Source: Candidatus Melainabacteria bacterium
Lineage (GTDB): Bacteria; Cyanobacteriota; Vampirovibrionia; Obscuribacterales; Obscuribacteraceae
Length of the DNA: 64,000 bases
NCBI GenBank assembly: GCA_013288645.1
Contig: JABDBL010000010.1
Location: 226-64,225 of the forward strand
Reading direction: 5' to 3'
Shown here one piece after another: positions 1 through 8,373 of the stretch. The first letter of the stretch is position 1; every line of letters begins with the position of its first letter. A program made the position numbers and the translations under genes. Below the pieces are notes generated by a model. The model saw only the letters and a program-made list of their open reading frames with translations. It did no database searches and was not told where the DNA came from.

Positions 1-84
1 CTACAAACCATCAAACAATCGCTAGAACGCGAGATGGTTGGGAATGCGATCAGGTTTATTCGACCCCAATATGGATGCGGGTGA
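1..84 (+). CDS. Possible C-terminal end of a gene cut by the window edge
   Basis: Frame 1 is open from the first base to a TGA at 82-84, giving 27 residues that end IRFIRPQYGCG. Composition is mixed and nothing identifies a family. It may be the tail of a gene that starts before the window, or chance. Confidence 0.25.
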   Translation, partial: LQTIKQSLEREMVGNAIRFIRPQYGCG

Positions 85-248
85 ATCAAAGGGCGGCAGC
101 GGAGAGCATTGTTTCTGGGAGACCTTACTAGAGATGACCGAAATCGAAAACAAGGTAGGCACTGAAAAAGACAAAGAGCGCACTTCCCGGTCATTTTGAA
201 ACACAGTCAGCGATCGGAAACGGGATCTAAAAAGTGGAGGAATTAGAG

Positions 249-800
249 ATGACTGAGGCTTCGGACGATTTCGGACCGAGATTCGACTTGGAAGATAATG
301 ACCAATCAACCGAAACCCAGATAACGAACCATCAATCGTCGAAGGATTGGTGGCTGGGTCTGGCAGTTCGCGGCGGCCTCATTCTCGTCTGCTGCTTCGT
401 TGTCCTCACCGTGCTCGCTACCTGGCAGATTCACATCCAGTCTAGCTACCTGAAAGTCCCGCAAAGGCTTTCGAAGCAACTGGAGCGGGAAGTGGCAGAT
501 TCAAAAGATGAGCTCGCACAGGGCAAGCTTATTTTTGAAAAAAGGGCTCTCACTCAATCCGAGGTGCAAAACGCTCGGAATTCCCTCGATGCGCTTGAGG
601 AACGCATCAAGCAAATCAGTAATGAAGCAAAGGATCGGGAGCAAGAATACAGAGACCGCTATCGGCACCTGCGATCCGCCCACGTGGTTGAAAGCTTCAC
701 GGAGCTGCGAGCCCAAATCGAAGAATCGAAGGAAGATCTGGCGCGGTTCAGGCGCTGGTGGGATTCGCTCTCCACACCGCTGCCCGCCGCTGTCAATTAG
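249..800 (+). CDS. Membrane-anchored coiled-coil protein, unknown function
   Basis: I do not recognise a family. The 183-residue product has a hydrophilic N-terminus of about 45 residues, one strongly hydrophobic segment (about residues 50-70, GLILVCCFVVLTVLATW), and then about 110 residues rich in E, R, K, Q and L that look like a long coiled coil, so probably a single-span membrane protein with a helical domain. The start is ATG at 249 because GGAGG lies at 236-240, 8 bases ahead; the in-frame GTG at 234 overlaps that site. The gene is richer in G+C than the core genes and stands alone, with a hairpin terminator 75 bases downstream. Confidence 0.7.
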   Translation: MTEASDDFGPRFDLEDNDQSTETQITNHQSSKDWWLGLAVRGGLILVCCFVVLTVLATWQIHIQSSYLKVPQRLSKQLEREVADSKDELAQGKLIFEKRALTQSEVQNARNSLDALEERIKQISNEAKDREQEYRDRYRHLRSAHVVESFTELRAQIEESKEDLARFRRWWDSLSTPLPAAVN

Positions 801-874
801 CAACCATCTTTTAGTGCGGCTAGATTGGATCGGCGACCATAGCCGTGTCTCACTTACCCAGTACTAAAACCACG

Positions 875-925
875 ACCGAGGAGCGCCTATTCGCCGGACT
901 CCTCGGTTCCCTTTTTTATTTTATT
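875..925 (+). terminator. Intrinsic terminator of the coiled-coil gene
   Basis: ACCGAGGAG (875-883) pairs with CTCCTCGGT (899-907), a 9-bp GC-rich stem followed by TTCCCTTTTTTATTTTATTT. It ends the transcript of the gene at 249-800. Confidence 0.85.
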
Positions 926-1090
926 TTTGATTGACCTTTGTTGCGCTTTGATTGTAAAGGACCTTAGGATTTGTCTTAAGCGAAAAATTCATATGGGAAA
1001 TTGTGAAAGGCATTAGAGCGGTCGTTGGAGACAATCCCGACCTCATGTGAGAGGGAGCAGCAAGAAGAAAAATCTTTTCATAGAGGCAAT

Positions 1091-1141
1091 TTGACTTCTC
1101 TACTATTACGGGCTAATCTAAAGTCACACTTTAGATTAGCC
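1091..1141 (+). promoter_or_regulatory. Promoter with its -10 box inside a perfect palindrome
   Basis: TTGACT (1091-1096), a 16-base spacer and TAATCT (1113-1118) form a sigma70-like promoter. The -10 lies within a perfect inverted repeat with 14-bp arms, 1111-1124 and 1128-1141, around a CAC loop. The truncated ATPase gene starts 22 bases later. This looks like an autoregulatory operator; the ATPase gene at 14699-15859 has the same arrangement. Confidence 0.6.
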
Positions 1142-1162
1142 GAATGAGTCAAATCGCCTAAT

Positions 1163-1315
1163 ATGCTCAATACTTACTTAAAGCGAACTCTGCAAACTAC
1201 AATTAAAAGAGTAAATCAAAGCTTTCCTATTGTGCTTATTACCGGACCAAGACAAGTTGGCAAAACAACTCTTTTTCAAGAGTTACAGACAAAGATATTT
1301 GCCACTGCATATTAA
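1163..1315 (+). pseudogene. Truncated AAA (AAA_14/DUF4143-type) ATPase, N-terminus only
   Basis: The reading frame gives 50 residues with a clear Walker A loop, ITGPRQVGKTT, in the position typical of stand-alone AAA_14/DUF4143 ATPases, then stops at a TAA after KIFATAY. Family members are usually close to 400 residues, so Walker B, the sensor region and the C-terminal DUF4143 nuclease-like part are all missing. The frame breaks just after a 15-base stretch (1292-1306) that recurs at 5702-5716, beside another gene relic. That points to a deletion or rearrangement junction rather than a point mutation. A full-length relative is at 14699-15859. Confidence 0.75.
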
Positions 1316-1365
1316 GTTGTCAATAATTATCTGTTAAAGCTTAAGCATTTAAATTAGACACAATC

Positions 1366-2622
1366 ATGTTATCCGCACCAACAAAACCGCTGGACCTCAA
1401 AAAGTTCAAGGCCTTTGTCATAGAAAAGGCTCTTACCTGCTTGCATGAGCCCGAAGGCATGCTTAACAACAGATATGTTACACCCACTTATGGTATCGAG
1501 GCTGGTGCGGACGATGATGCTGCACTTCCCGCCCGCTCAACAATTGGCTTCTATCTACAAATGTACGATTGGGATGCTTGCCTATTTAGCCAGGCGCAGC
1601 CTTATTTGGGTCTAAATAATCTTGCGGTTGATATAGTTCGCAATTTTCTCAGTTTAAAGTTGCCGGATGGTTATATTCCAAGAACAGTTACACCGCATAG
1701 AGTTTGGGATGGTGCTGATCACTGCAAACCATTATTGTCTCAGGCTTTATTAAAAGAACAGCAGGACAATAGCTTCAAGACGGCTCTACCACCGAGCATG
1801 TTGGAAGAATTAGATAATTATCTAACTTATTTTGAAACGCATCGCCAGGACAAAACTTTTGGTTTATTTCATTGGCGCAATATGCTCGAAAGTGGTGTGG
1901 ATGATAACCTGGCCCTTATTTTCCCATTGGTGGCTTCAAAAGACGAGAATGAAGAGGTGCATGGCTATCCAGATGGCAGATTATTAGCTACAGATTTGAG
2001 CAGCTGGCTAGTAGCTGAGTATAAGGCTTTCAGTGAGCTTGCTCTTAAAGTAAACAAAGTCGAATTGAGTGAAAAATACATTCGGCAAGCTCAAGAATTA
2101 GCCGAAAGAATAGAAAACATCCTTTGGTGTGAGAGTTTGAGTATATATTGCAATTTTGATCCTCTCACTTCAAGACAAAATGAAATACGCACCTGGACTG
2201 GTCTTATGCCAGTCGCATTAGGCATTGCTCATCCAGATCGAGCCAAGCAAGTAATAGAAAAGTGTATTATGAACCCAGCGCATTTTTTCCGTCCAGCTGG
2301 TTTGTCTACAGTAGCGGCTTCCGAAGGGCTTTACAATCAAGCCCGGCGCGGTTTGTATGGCCGTGCCAGTGTTGCTAATTGGCAAGGTCCTGTGTGGTTT
2401 TTGCCGAATCTATTGGCAATAAGAGGGATGCTTAAATATGGCTATAAAAAGGAAGCTAAAGAATTAAGTTTGCGCATTTTGACTACATTGGTTAATGGTG
2501 TCGAAAAGTACGGCTCGCTCAATGAAAATTACCACGCTGAAACCGGTGAACCCCTTTGGGCGCCAAATTTCATGAGTTGGACTGTACTTAGTTTAGAGTT
2601 AATTGACCTTTTGAATTCTTAG
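1366..2622 (+). CDS. GH63-like (alpha/alpha)6-barrel glycosidase
   Basis: The 418-residue product resembles the MGH1/GH63 clan (mannosylglycerate hydrolases and bacterial alpha-glucosidases). WRNMLESGVDDN (about 173-184) fits the WESGxDNS region with the catalytic Asp. NWQGPVWFLPN (about 339-349) is the substrate-loop motif. ENYHAETGEP followed by NFMSW near the C-terminus carries the second acidic residue. There is no signal peptide, so it is probably cytoplasmic. A remnant of the downstream cupin gene's ribosome binding site and first codons lies 34 bases after the stop, so the gene was once directly ahead of that gene. A mannose-releasing role is an inference. The ATG at 1366 has no strong ribosome binding site. 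Confidence 0.8.
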   Translation: MLSAPTKPLDLKKFKAFVIEKALTCLHEPEGMLNNRYVTPTYGIEAGADDDAALPARSTIGFYLQMYDWDACLFSQAQPYLGLNNLAVDIVRNFLSLKLPDGYIPRTVTPHRVWDGADHCKPLLSQALLKEQQDNSFKTALPPSMLEELDNYLTYFETHRQDKTFGLFHWRNMLESGVDDNLALIFPLVASKDENEEVHGYPDGRLLATDLSSWLVAEYKAFSELALKVNKVELSEKYIRQAQELAERIENILWCESLSIYCNFDPLTSRQNEIRTWTGLMPVALGIAHPDRAKQVIEKCIMNPAHFFRPAGLSTVAASEGLYNQARRGLYGRASVANWQGPVWFLPNLLAIRGMLKYGYKKEAKELSLRILTTLVNGVEKYGSLNENYHAETGEPLWAPNFMSWTVLSLELIDLLNS

Positions 2623-2655
2623 TTTGGAAGTGTTTATCACAACACGTTCTATCAC

Positions 2656-2679
2656 AAAAGGAAATTCGTGGGTCAACAA
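2656..2679 (+). repeat. 24-bp direct repeat, left copy: relic of the cupin gene start
   Basis: These 24 bases match 6604-6627 at 23 positions. They comprise AAAAGGA, the start codon (GTG here, ATG in the intact copy) and the first codons of the cupin gene at 6616. Similarity ends abruptly after them. The two copies bound a 3.9-kb segment. Confidence 0.8.
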
Positions 2680-2708
2680 CACGACAATCACCTTTCTTTA
2701 TTCCAGCA

Positions 2709-2773
2709 AAAAGAAAAAGATGCCAGAGCCACGAGCAGCTTTTAAGCTGGGGTGTCTCTGCCGCGACTCTGGC
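2709..2773 (-). terminator. Probable terminator of the beta-helix protein gene
   Basis: On the minus strand GCCAGAG (2767-2773) pairs with CTCTGGC (2722-2728). An inner CAGCTTAAAAGCTG hairpin lies between them, and TCTTTTTCTTTTT follows. It lies 170 bases beyond the stop at 2944. Confidence 0.6.
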
Positions 2774-2943
2774 GTTTTCTTGATTTTTAAGCAAGGCGCG
2801 CGCGGCGGATAAGGACAAGCTTTCGCACCGCGCTTGCTCATTGGTTATTCAGACTGCCTTCAACAGTAATCTCCAAGCTAAGTGCTTGGCTTATACTGTC
2901 GACGCATCGGTAGACGAGACGACGTTGAATCAGCTTGTCTGTG

Positions 2944-5064
2944 TCAGTTTGCTGCCGCCAGCGACACAGTCTGCCGGACAGGCGAGCCTGACCGGGAGAG
3001 AAGGCTGATTTTTGCACCGGCCGTCGGAATGACGGCTGGCACGTACGGCACCTTCTGCACCTTGGCGCCAGTGTTTTTAGCGGTAGTCGAAGCCGTCGGA
3101 GCACTCGACGCGAGCGAGACCGAGACGGCATTATTGGATGCCGCCGCCGCTGTGCTTTGCTGGGTGACCAGTGCGTTTGACGCACCGTCGACGTCGAAGA
3201 CCGTCGTACTAGGAGAAGCCGCCGGGACGACCTGTCCTGAGGTTTCTCCAGCGTCAGCACCGGTGGCGTCCTTGCTGCCGTATGCGACGCCATTCATATC
3301 ATCGGGCTGGACGTTGTCCCCGTGGCCAAACAATGGAGAACCCGCCTGCGGCGCCTGCGAAAGCGGCTTCGCCACCGTGAAAGGGTTGCCACTATAGGAC
3401 GCCGGGGCCGCCAGCAAGGGATTGCCGTTGGGGAAGACATTTCCGGCGGGAAGACCGCCCGTAACGTACGCATCGATATAATTGATGTAGTCGCCCTTCG
3501 CCGCAGAGATAGTAGCGGTTCCATCCTCGTTGTAGGCGTAGAGATCCTCTGCGAACGGTGAAGAATTGTTCGTGTCGTCGGTAGACAGGATGGCGAGGGT
3601 ATAATTCTGCCCCCATGTCTCATTGAAATATACGCCCGCGCCGTATCCTCCTACCTCCCCGTTGAATGTGGCCGTATTTTGCGTGATCGTGCAGTCGAAA
3701 ATCCCGGCGTCGAAAGCGCCGCCGGAACCGGCATTCATGGTGTTGATCACCACACCGCAACCCCAGCCGTCGTAATTGGTATTGCCGGTGACTTCGTCGG
3801 CATAACATTGCCCGACATCACCTGGGCGCAATGTGAATACCAGCGAGCCGCCGCCGGTTTGCACGTTCTGGGTCCCGGTGCTGTTGTCGCCTATGTAACT
3901 CTGCTCCACCCAGGCATTGAATGCCGGACTGCTGGGGCTATAAGGGGCGATCGATATGATCTGAGACCCCGTCGAGTTGTTGGTGGCGGTGTTCCCCACG
4001 AAGCTGTAGTTGCCGCCTTCGGCACCCACAACTGGTGGGCTGTATATAGTACTAACCTCCTTATTGCCGCTGAAGAGATTGTCGTAGACGTAGGCCGTTC
4101 CCGTCGTTGACGTGAATGTGTTGAAACAGCCGGCGTTATTGCCGGTAAAGGTGTTGCCCAACACGTCCAGTGTAATGCCGGTATCGTTGACATCAACGAC
4201 CCAGGGGCTTGTCTGGGCTGTACCGTCGCCGTCGGCGCTGAAGGTAGAGTTTTCTACTGTCATCACCCCGGTTGCTTCCATCGGTGACAAGGCGCTGATC
4301 GCCGAAATCGACGACGCTTTGCCTACGTCACTGAGGAACTTGTCGTAATTCACGGTTGTCGTGCCGGCCCCGGGTTGAATGGTGATTGCCGTGTCGCTGA
4401 TACCGCTGTAGGCGGTATATACCGCGCTGTAAGCTCCGTTGGTTTTTACCCCCTCGGTGAGATTACTATAATTCACCCCGTTGTCGGTGACTATAGCGCC
4501 GGCATCGACAAGCTGCCCGTTTGTGTCACCGCTGAAGGTGGTACCACCAGCATTATTCACCGTGGTGCCGGGGGCAGCAACCAGACCGGTTCCAGCGCCA
4601 GACAATGTCCCCCCGTTGAGAGACAGGCTGCCGCTGGTAACGTCAATGTCTACCGAGGTAGCGCCGGTAGTCCCCTTAAAACTAAGGTTGTTAATGGTGG
4701 TGCCGGGGGCAGCGATGGTCAAGAAGCTCGACCCCGTGGTGGACATCGTAAAGTCTTGCCCGCTTGGCACCGACACGAGGGTCAAATTAGCCGTGCTGAC
4801 AGTCACACCGGCGGTCCAGGCAAAGCTATTGTCGATGTCCAGGACGTCTCCTGGTACTGCCTTGCCCAGATCTGTCTGCAGCGCAGTAAAGCTGTTAACT
4901 CCGTAGATTGTGGTCATAACCACCCGTTCTTCCAGAGCGAGGACTTGGGGACGCATGATCCGTCCCTGTCCATCGCCGAGCAAAACGCGCTTGTTGGCGC
5001 GACGACGACGACTGTTCTGACTGAGGGAAAGGCTCGAAACTGAGAAGTTCTTCGCAGAAGTCAT
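2944..5064 (-). CDS. Large surface beta-helix protein with LExR-type N-terminal motif
   Basis: The 706-residue product starts with a basic segment (RRRRANKR) and then MRPQVLALEERVVMT, a form of the (L)ExLExRxLL motif found near the N-terminus of exported planctomycete repeat proteins. The rest is rich in G, T, S, N and A with repeated N-N-x-(S/F)-x-G turns such as TTINNLSFKG and TTVNNAGGTTFSG, the pattern of a right-handed parallel beta helix (pectate-lyase or polymorphic outer-membrane type). I see no cleavage site of the usual kind. The start is backed by GGAG 7 bases ahead of the ATG. The gene is GC-rich, single and flanked by rearranged core DNA. A second protein of this kind is at 33672-35201. 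The ligand or role is unknown; adhesion or cell-surface structure is likely. Confidence 0.75.
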   Translation of the reverse strand: MTSAKNFSVSSLSLSQNSRRRRANKRVLLGDGQGRIMRPQVLALEERVVMTTIYGVNSFTALQTDLGKAVPGDVLDIDNSFAWTAGVTVSTANLTLVSVPSGQDFTMSTTGSSFLTIAAPGTTINNLSFKGTTGATSVDIDVTSGSLSLNGGTLSGAGTGLVAAPGTTVNNAGGTTFSGDTNGQLVDAGAIVTDNGVNYSNLTEGVKTNGAYSAVYTAYSGISDTAITIQPGAGTTTVNYDKFLSDVGKASSISAISALSPMEATGVMTVENSTFSADGDGTAQTSPWVVDVNDTGITLDVLGNTFTGNNAGCFNTFTSTTGTAYVYDNLFSGNKEVSTIYSPPVVGAEGGNYSFVGNTATNNSTGSQIISIAPYSPSSPAFNAWVEQSYIGDNSTGTQNVQTGGGSLVFTLRPGDVGQCYADEVTGNTNYDGWGCGVVINTMNAGSGGAFDAGIFDCTITQNTATFNGEVGGYGAGVYFNETWGQNYTLAILSTDDTNNSSPFAEDLYAYNEDGTATISAAKGDYINYIDAYVTGGLPAGNVFPNGNPLLAAPASYSGNPFTVAKPLSQAPQAGSPLFGHGDNVQPDDMNGVAYGSKDATGADAGETSGQVVPAASPSTTVFDVDGASNALVTQQSTAAAASNNAVSVSLASSAPTASTTAKNTGAKVQKVPYVPAVIPTAGAKISLLSRSGSPVRQTVSLAAAN

Positions 5065-5370
5065 TGCAAGCTCCGATTGTTAGACGAGCAGCTTAGCCCG
5101 CCTGTGACAAAACAACCACCAACACAAGTGGTTGTTAATTCAATACGTTGCACGTCGTCCACAAAAGTTTCACATCCAGCACTCTTTCTGCAAGACCATT
5201 GCTTATGTTTGTGCTGCGTCCGCCGCTCACAAACTTTACTACTCACACGAGTAGTAACATATGGGTTTCCTTTCTTGTTTGTATGTCTTGTAAGAGCTGC
5301 CTGTAGATGTGATTTCTGTGAACACTTGAGTCTATTTATTCTGCTTAGTGAAAACAACCTCAACTAAACA

Positions 5371-5701
5371 CAGAGGCAAAACAATAATGCATCTCATTGG
5401 ATATAACAAAACCGAGAGCCTGCCTTAATTTTATCAGCCGCTTGCTTTAAGAAAAGCCTTTTGATTAAGCGAGCTTAATGATTGTCTTAAGGATAAAAAA
5501 ACCTCTTGAAAACTAGCTAAAGCAGCGCTAGCTTGCGCTATGACACTTAGATCCTTCTAATTATGGAAGCTTCGTGTTGCATCACGAAAGAGTCTAACCG
5601 TGACAACAAATGCCAAGAAATTGATTGCTCATTTAGCTAGACAAACTCTCGATGTATGTAGCCCAGACTTGTTAGTTTTTATTTTGATCACATACGATGC
5701 T
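5371..5701. other. Intergenic region without a convincing gene
   Basis: The stretch is AT-rich with no supported reading frame. It holds one copy of the dispersed palindrome (GCGCTAGCTTGCGCTA, 5525-5540). Confidence 0.5.
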
Positions 5702-5770
5702 AAGATATTTGCCACTTTCATGAGCTGGACAGTGCTTAGCTTGGAATTAATTGAACTTCTGCAGGCTTAG
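5702..5770 (+). pseudogene. Relic of a second GH63-like gene (C-terminal 17 codons)
   Basis: Bases 5717-5770 encode [17 protein letters not shown] plus a stop, matching the last codons of the glycosidase gene (2569-2622, FMSWTVLSLELIDLLNS) without gaps. Many of the roughly 12 differences are at third codon positions, so the copy diverged while it was still coding. It is preceded directly by the 15-base sequence AAGATATTTGCCACT (5702-5716), identical to 1292-1306. It overlaps the stop of the vapC gene on the other strand. Confidence 0.8.
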
Positions 5771-6177
5771 TTTTTAAAGTCGATTTTGAGTGCCGATTTG
5801 ATATCTGTCTGCGCGAAATCATTACCTTTAAATAAAAGTGGCTCGCCCATTTCTTTAGCCAACGCATATGCAAAACAATCACCAAAGTTTAGTTTAGCAG
5901 GGTGTCCGCTACCTTTGCCAAAATCTCTATACGCTTCGCGCGCAATTTTTGCTTGACTTTCTGTTACTGGCTCCACAATAAATTGTGCTTCTTTGCAAAA
6001 TTCATCAAAACGCCTACTAGCAATCGGGTTGCGATTTATATCAATAACAATTGCCGCTTCAACGAAGTTGATTGCAGACATACGCCGCTGGTTCACGTTT
6101 TCCATTGCTTTTGCATAAGATAGGGCTTCTGCTTCATTACGCAGTATGGCAATAACTGCTGATGTGTCCACTATCAT
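5767..6177 (-). CDS. vapC: VapC-like PIN-domain toxin
   Basis: The 136-residue product has the PIN ribonuclease layout: [12 protein letters not shown] with the first metal-binding Asp, the acidic residue in the SAINFVEA segment, and [10 protein letters not shown] (about 107-116) with the distal Asp pair region. VapC toxins cleave RNA, often initiator tRNA or 23S rRNA, when their antitoxin is degraded. The start overlaps the end of the antitoxin gene by 4 bases, so the two are translationally coupled. The 3' end abuts the GH63 relic. Confidence 0.9.
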   Translation of the reverse strand: MIVDTSAVIAILRNEAEALSYAKAMENVNQRRMSAINFVEAAIVIDINRNPIASRRFDEFCKEAQFIVEPVTESQAKIAREAYRDFGKGSGHPAKLNFGDCFAYALAKEMGEPLLFKGNDFAQTDIKSALKIDFKN

Positions 6178-6428
6178 TTAGGCAAGCCTTTATCGTCATA
6201 AAGCAGATCACCATGCTCGACATGTTTGAAATCCTTCTTAAGATGGGCAGCACAACTCTTGCCAATAACTAATAAACGATCGGAAAGTTTATCTTTTCGG
6301 CTATTTTGTATGCTAGTAAGCCGAACACGAATAGCCTCAGTTATTGCTGCGGTAATGTTTTGACCTGTTAAAGCAGCCAATTTTTTTGCCAATTGATGAG
6401 TTTCCTCATTTTTAATATTCATACCCAT
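6174..6428 (-). CDS. vapB: VapB-like antitoxin (PSK-type)
   Basis: This 84-residue protein has the N-terminal layout of the VapB/PSK transcription-factor family: [20 protein letters not shown], then [12 protein letters not shown]. The N-terminus would bind the operator as a dimer and the C-terminal tail would cover the VapC active site. It precedes vapC with a 4-base overlap. Translation may begin at the second Met. Confidence 0.85.
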   Translation of the reverse strand: MGMNIKNEETHQLAKKLAALTGQNITAAITEAIRVRLTSIQNSRKDKLSDRLLVIGKSCAAHLKKDFKHVEHGDLLYDDKGLPK

Positions 6429-6478
6429 TACTTCTACCTTATGACTCTACCATTCTACCATAACCTTCTTTCAGAACA

Positions 6479-6592
6479 ATGGAAACACTACAAATCGAAT
6501 ATATCGAAGGTATTGAACTCTACTTAAGTGTTACGGATGAACTCCAAGCCAATAAACTACAGCATCGCCTTGTATTATCTAATCTTGCCTAA
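6479..6592 (+). CDS. Possible 37-residue peptide or gene relic ahead of the cupin gene
   Basis: An open frame starting METLQIEYIEGIELYLSVTD and ending HRLVLSNLA stops 23 bases before the cupin start. No ribosome binding site is visible, so it may be the tail of a deleted gene. Confidence 0.25.
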   Translation: METLQIEYIEGIELYLSVTDELQANKLQHRLVLSNLA

Positions 6593-6603
6593 GCCACTAA
6601 GTG

Positions 6604-6627
6604 AAAAGGAAATTCATGGGTCAACAA
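6604..6627 (+). repeat. 24-bp direct repeat, right copy (functional cupin start)
   Basis: The intact partner of 2656-2679, containing AAAAGGA and the ATG at 6616. See the left copy. Confidence 0.8.
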
Positions 6628-6975
6628 ATAAAGGGTCTAAAAGAAGAAAGACCTTGGGGATATTTTGAAATATTAGTAGATTTGCCCCACACTAAGGTCA
6701 AAAGACTAATCGTGAATCCTGGACAGCGGCTGAGCTTACAAAGTCACAAACTGCGCGAAGAACATTGGGTTGTTGTTAATGGTCCGGCTCGCGTAACTCT
6801 CAACGAAGAAACTCGTGACTATAACTATGGCGAACATGTATATATTGGTCGCGGCGTAAAGCACAGACTAGCGGCACCTGGTGAGCAAGCCGTAGAGATT
6901 ATCGAAACTCAAGTAGGCGAAGGTGTTCCCGAAGAAGACATTATTCGCTACGAAGACGATTACAATCGCAAATAA
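6616..6975 (+). CDS. Single-domain mannose-6-phosphate isomerase-type cupin
   Basis: The 119-residue product corresponds to the C-terminal cupin of type II phosphomannose isomerases (ManC/AlgA). It has ERPWGYFEIL at the N-terminus and the metal-binding region QRLSLQSHKLREEHWVVVNG (about 34-53) with two His and a Glu. GRGVKHRLAAPG (about 76-87) holds the fourth ligand region. Such proteins interconvert mannose-6-phosphate and fructose-6-phosphate, or bind a related sugar phosphate. It lacks the nucleotidyltransferase domain of bifunctional ManC. The ATG at 6616 has AAAAGGA 5 bases ahead; the in-frame GTG at 6601 lacks a site. A relic of its start lies just after the GH63-like gene, so the two were probably one operon feeding released mannose into glycolysis (inference). 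Confidence 0.85.
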   Translation: MGQQIKGLKEERPWGYFEILVDLPHTKVKRLIVNPGQRLSLQSHKLREEHWVVVNGPARVTLNEETRDYNYGEHVYIGRGVKHRLAAPGEQAVEIIETQVGEGVPEEDIIRYEDDYNRK

Positions 6976-7020
6976 GCAAAATTGATTTTTTGAGGCCAAA
7001 TAAACTTAAAAGCAAGAATG

Positions 7021-7074
7021 GCAAAAAGCTTAAAGAAGAGGAGAAACCCCGGATGTTGCTGTCCATCCGGGGTT
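7021..7074 (-). terminator. Terminator of the FHA gene
   Basis: AACCCCGGATG (7045-7055) pairs with CATCCGGGGTT (7064-7074). On the minus strand the stem is followed by TCTCCTCTTC and AAGCTTTTTG. It lies 18 bases past the FHA stop codon. Confidence 0.7.
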
Positions 7075-7091
7075 CTTGTCGACTATGGCTT

Positions 7092-7580
7092 TCAGCCCCG
7101 CCTGGTACGGCTACGCCAATCCCCCGTGCCCCCTTGCATTCCCGCTCCTCCTTGCCGCTGCCGCTCCCGCTCGGCCGCCACCGCTAGCTCGCGCTCCTCA
7201 GGAGTAGTAGGCTTGATATGGAGATGCGCCGTCCAAGGCAGTGCCTCAGCCAGCGGGGCATGGAAGTGGACGGAATGGTTCCCGATGCGAACTTTTGTCA
7301 CGCCCGGCTCGAAATAGCACTTCTGTCCCACCGGGAGCAGCTCGTCATTGAAGAAGACACCATTGGTGGCCCCGGTGTCGAGGAAATAGGTGCGTCCGTC
7401 GTCCTCGATGCCGACTGCCACCGGCTTCCGGGAAATCTTGAGCTGTGCTCCGTAATGAATCTGACATTCGTCCGTGCGGCCGATCCACTGCATGCGGGGC
7501 AAGTCGCCCACATTGCCGAGCACAACAGGGGGCCTCGCAAAGCCTTCCATGTCCCAACCGCCGTCGAAGTAGATGACCAT
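7092..7580 (-). CDS. FHA-domain protein
   Basis: A 162-residue protein with one forkhead-associated domain, a phosphothreonine-recognition module. WIGRTDECQIHYGAQLKISR has the conserved G-R and S-R, and TGATNGVFFND matches the usual S/T-x-NG-x-x-x-N. A charged, Gln/Gly/Arg-rich tail of about 35 residues follows. No kinase or phosphatase is encoded next to it. The start is the ATG at 7580 with GGAG 9 bases ahead; a longer form from 7610 is possible. The gene is GC-rich and single, with its own terminator. The partner is unknown. Confidence 0.85.
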   Translation of the reverse strand: MVIYFDGGWDMEGFARPPVVLGNVGDLPRMQWIGRTDECQIHYGAQLKISRKPVAVGIEDDGRTYFLDTGATNGVFFNDELLPVGQKCYFEPGVTKVRIGNHSVHFHAPLAEALPWTAHLHIKPTTPEERELAVAAERERQRQGGAGMQGGTGDWRSRTRRG

Positions 7581-8179
7581 CCTACAGGACTCCACTAAGC
7601 CTATGTGCACACATTAAACGCTTCATCCTAATCCCCTAAATTCCCAGCCCAAGAAAACGTGCGTCTCAAGCAGTCATTAGCTAGCTGTCCTTAAGCCCAT
7701 GTCCTTTGGCACGGTAGGGGTTATGGGCTAGACTAATGATTTTCGGGCGTCTTAGGTTTTCTGAGCGGGGTTTGAGAAGAGTCGGATAATTTAGATTGGC
7801 AGAAGGAGTACATACGAATCAAGTATCGAGCATGTTTTGCTGTCTAAAATTTAGTCAGCACTAGAACTATTCACAAACGCTCTGTCCAACAGGCTTATCA
7901 AGAGTACAAGCGCAAGCCGAAGACAAAAGAGCCATAGGGAGCGTAAAGTATTTAAGTCAGATAATATTATTAAATACAGATCTTTGTGGTTCTGCTAGCT
8001 GCGCTAGCATTTTCCATTAGCGCCGATTAATTGATTTCTTGATAAGTCAGCACAATCCACAAATTCTTATTTTGCCACTATACGTGATGGCGTAAAGTCC
8101 TTACACCAATTGTCAACGCTTATATTGAGTTCTAAACTCAAATCATATGTCTAAAACCAATATGCTAAAATCCGAATAA

Positions 8180-8272
8180 CAGATCATTGGGTGCGGCGAA
8201 AGCCAATGAAATTGGTCAGGGGGGAAACTCAGCAGCCATAAGTTGTAGCTTTCGGGTGTGCTCAATGGTCTG
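8180..8272 (+). ncRNA. ffs: Signal recognition particle RNA (bacterial small type, 4.5S-like)
   Basis: The conserved SRP54-binding loop is present as GGTCAGG...GGAAAC...CAGCAGCCATAAG (8214-8243). The ends pair over 10 bp with one G-U: CAGATCATTG (8180-8189) with CAATGGTCTG (8263-8272). A TTTTCTT tract follows. The RNA works with Ffh in co-translational targeting to the membrane. The length, about 93 nt, suits the small bacterial type without an Alu domain. TAAAAT at 8166-8171 could be its -10 box. Confidence 0.9.
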
Positions 8273-8373
8273 CTTTTCTTCCGTTAATGTTCCGCTTTAT
8301 TCTGCCAATAAATGCTTTAATTAAATCAAGTAAATATTGTCTAGCTGTCCTTTTAATTTCTTGAGTTTTTACT

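Noticed and set aside
2882-5043. Several plus-strand frames opposite the beta-helix gene
   Set aside because: Mirror frames of a GC-rich Thr/Asn/Gly-coding gene with no start signals or known domains.
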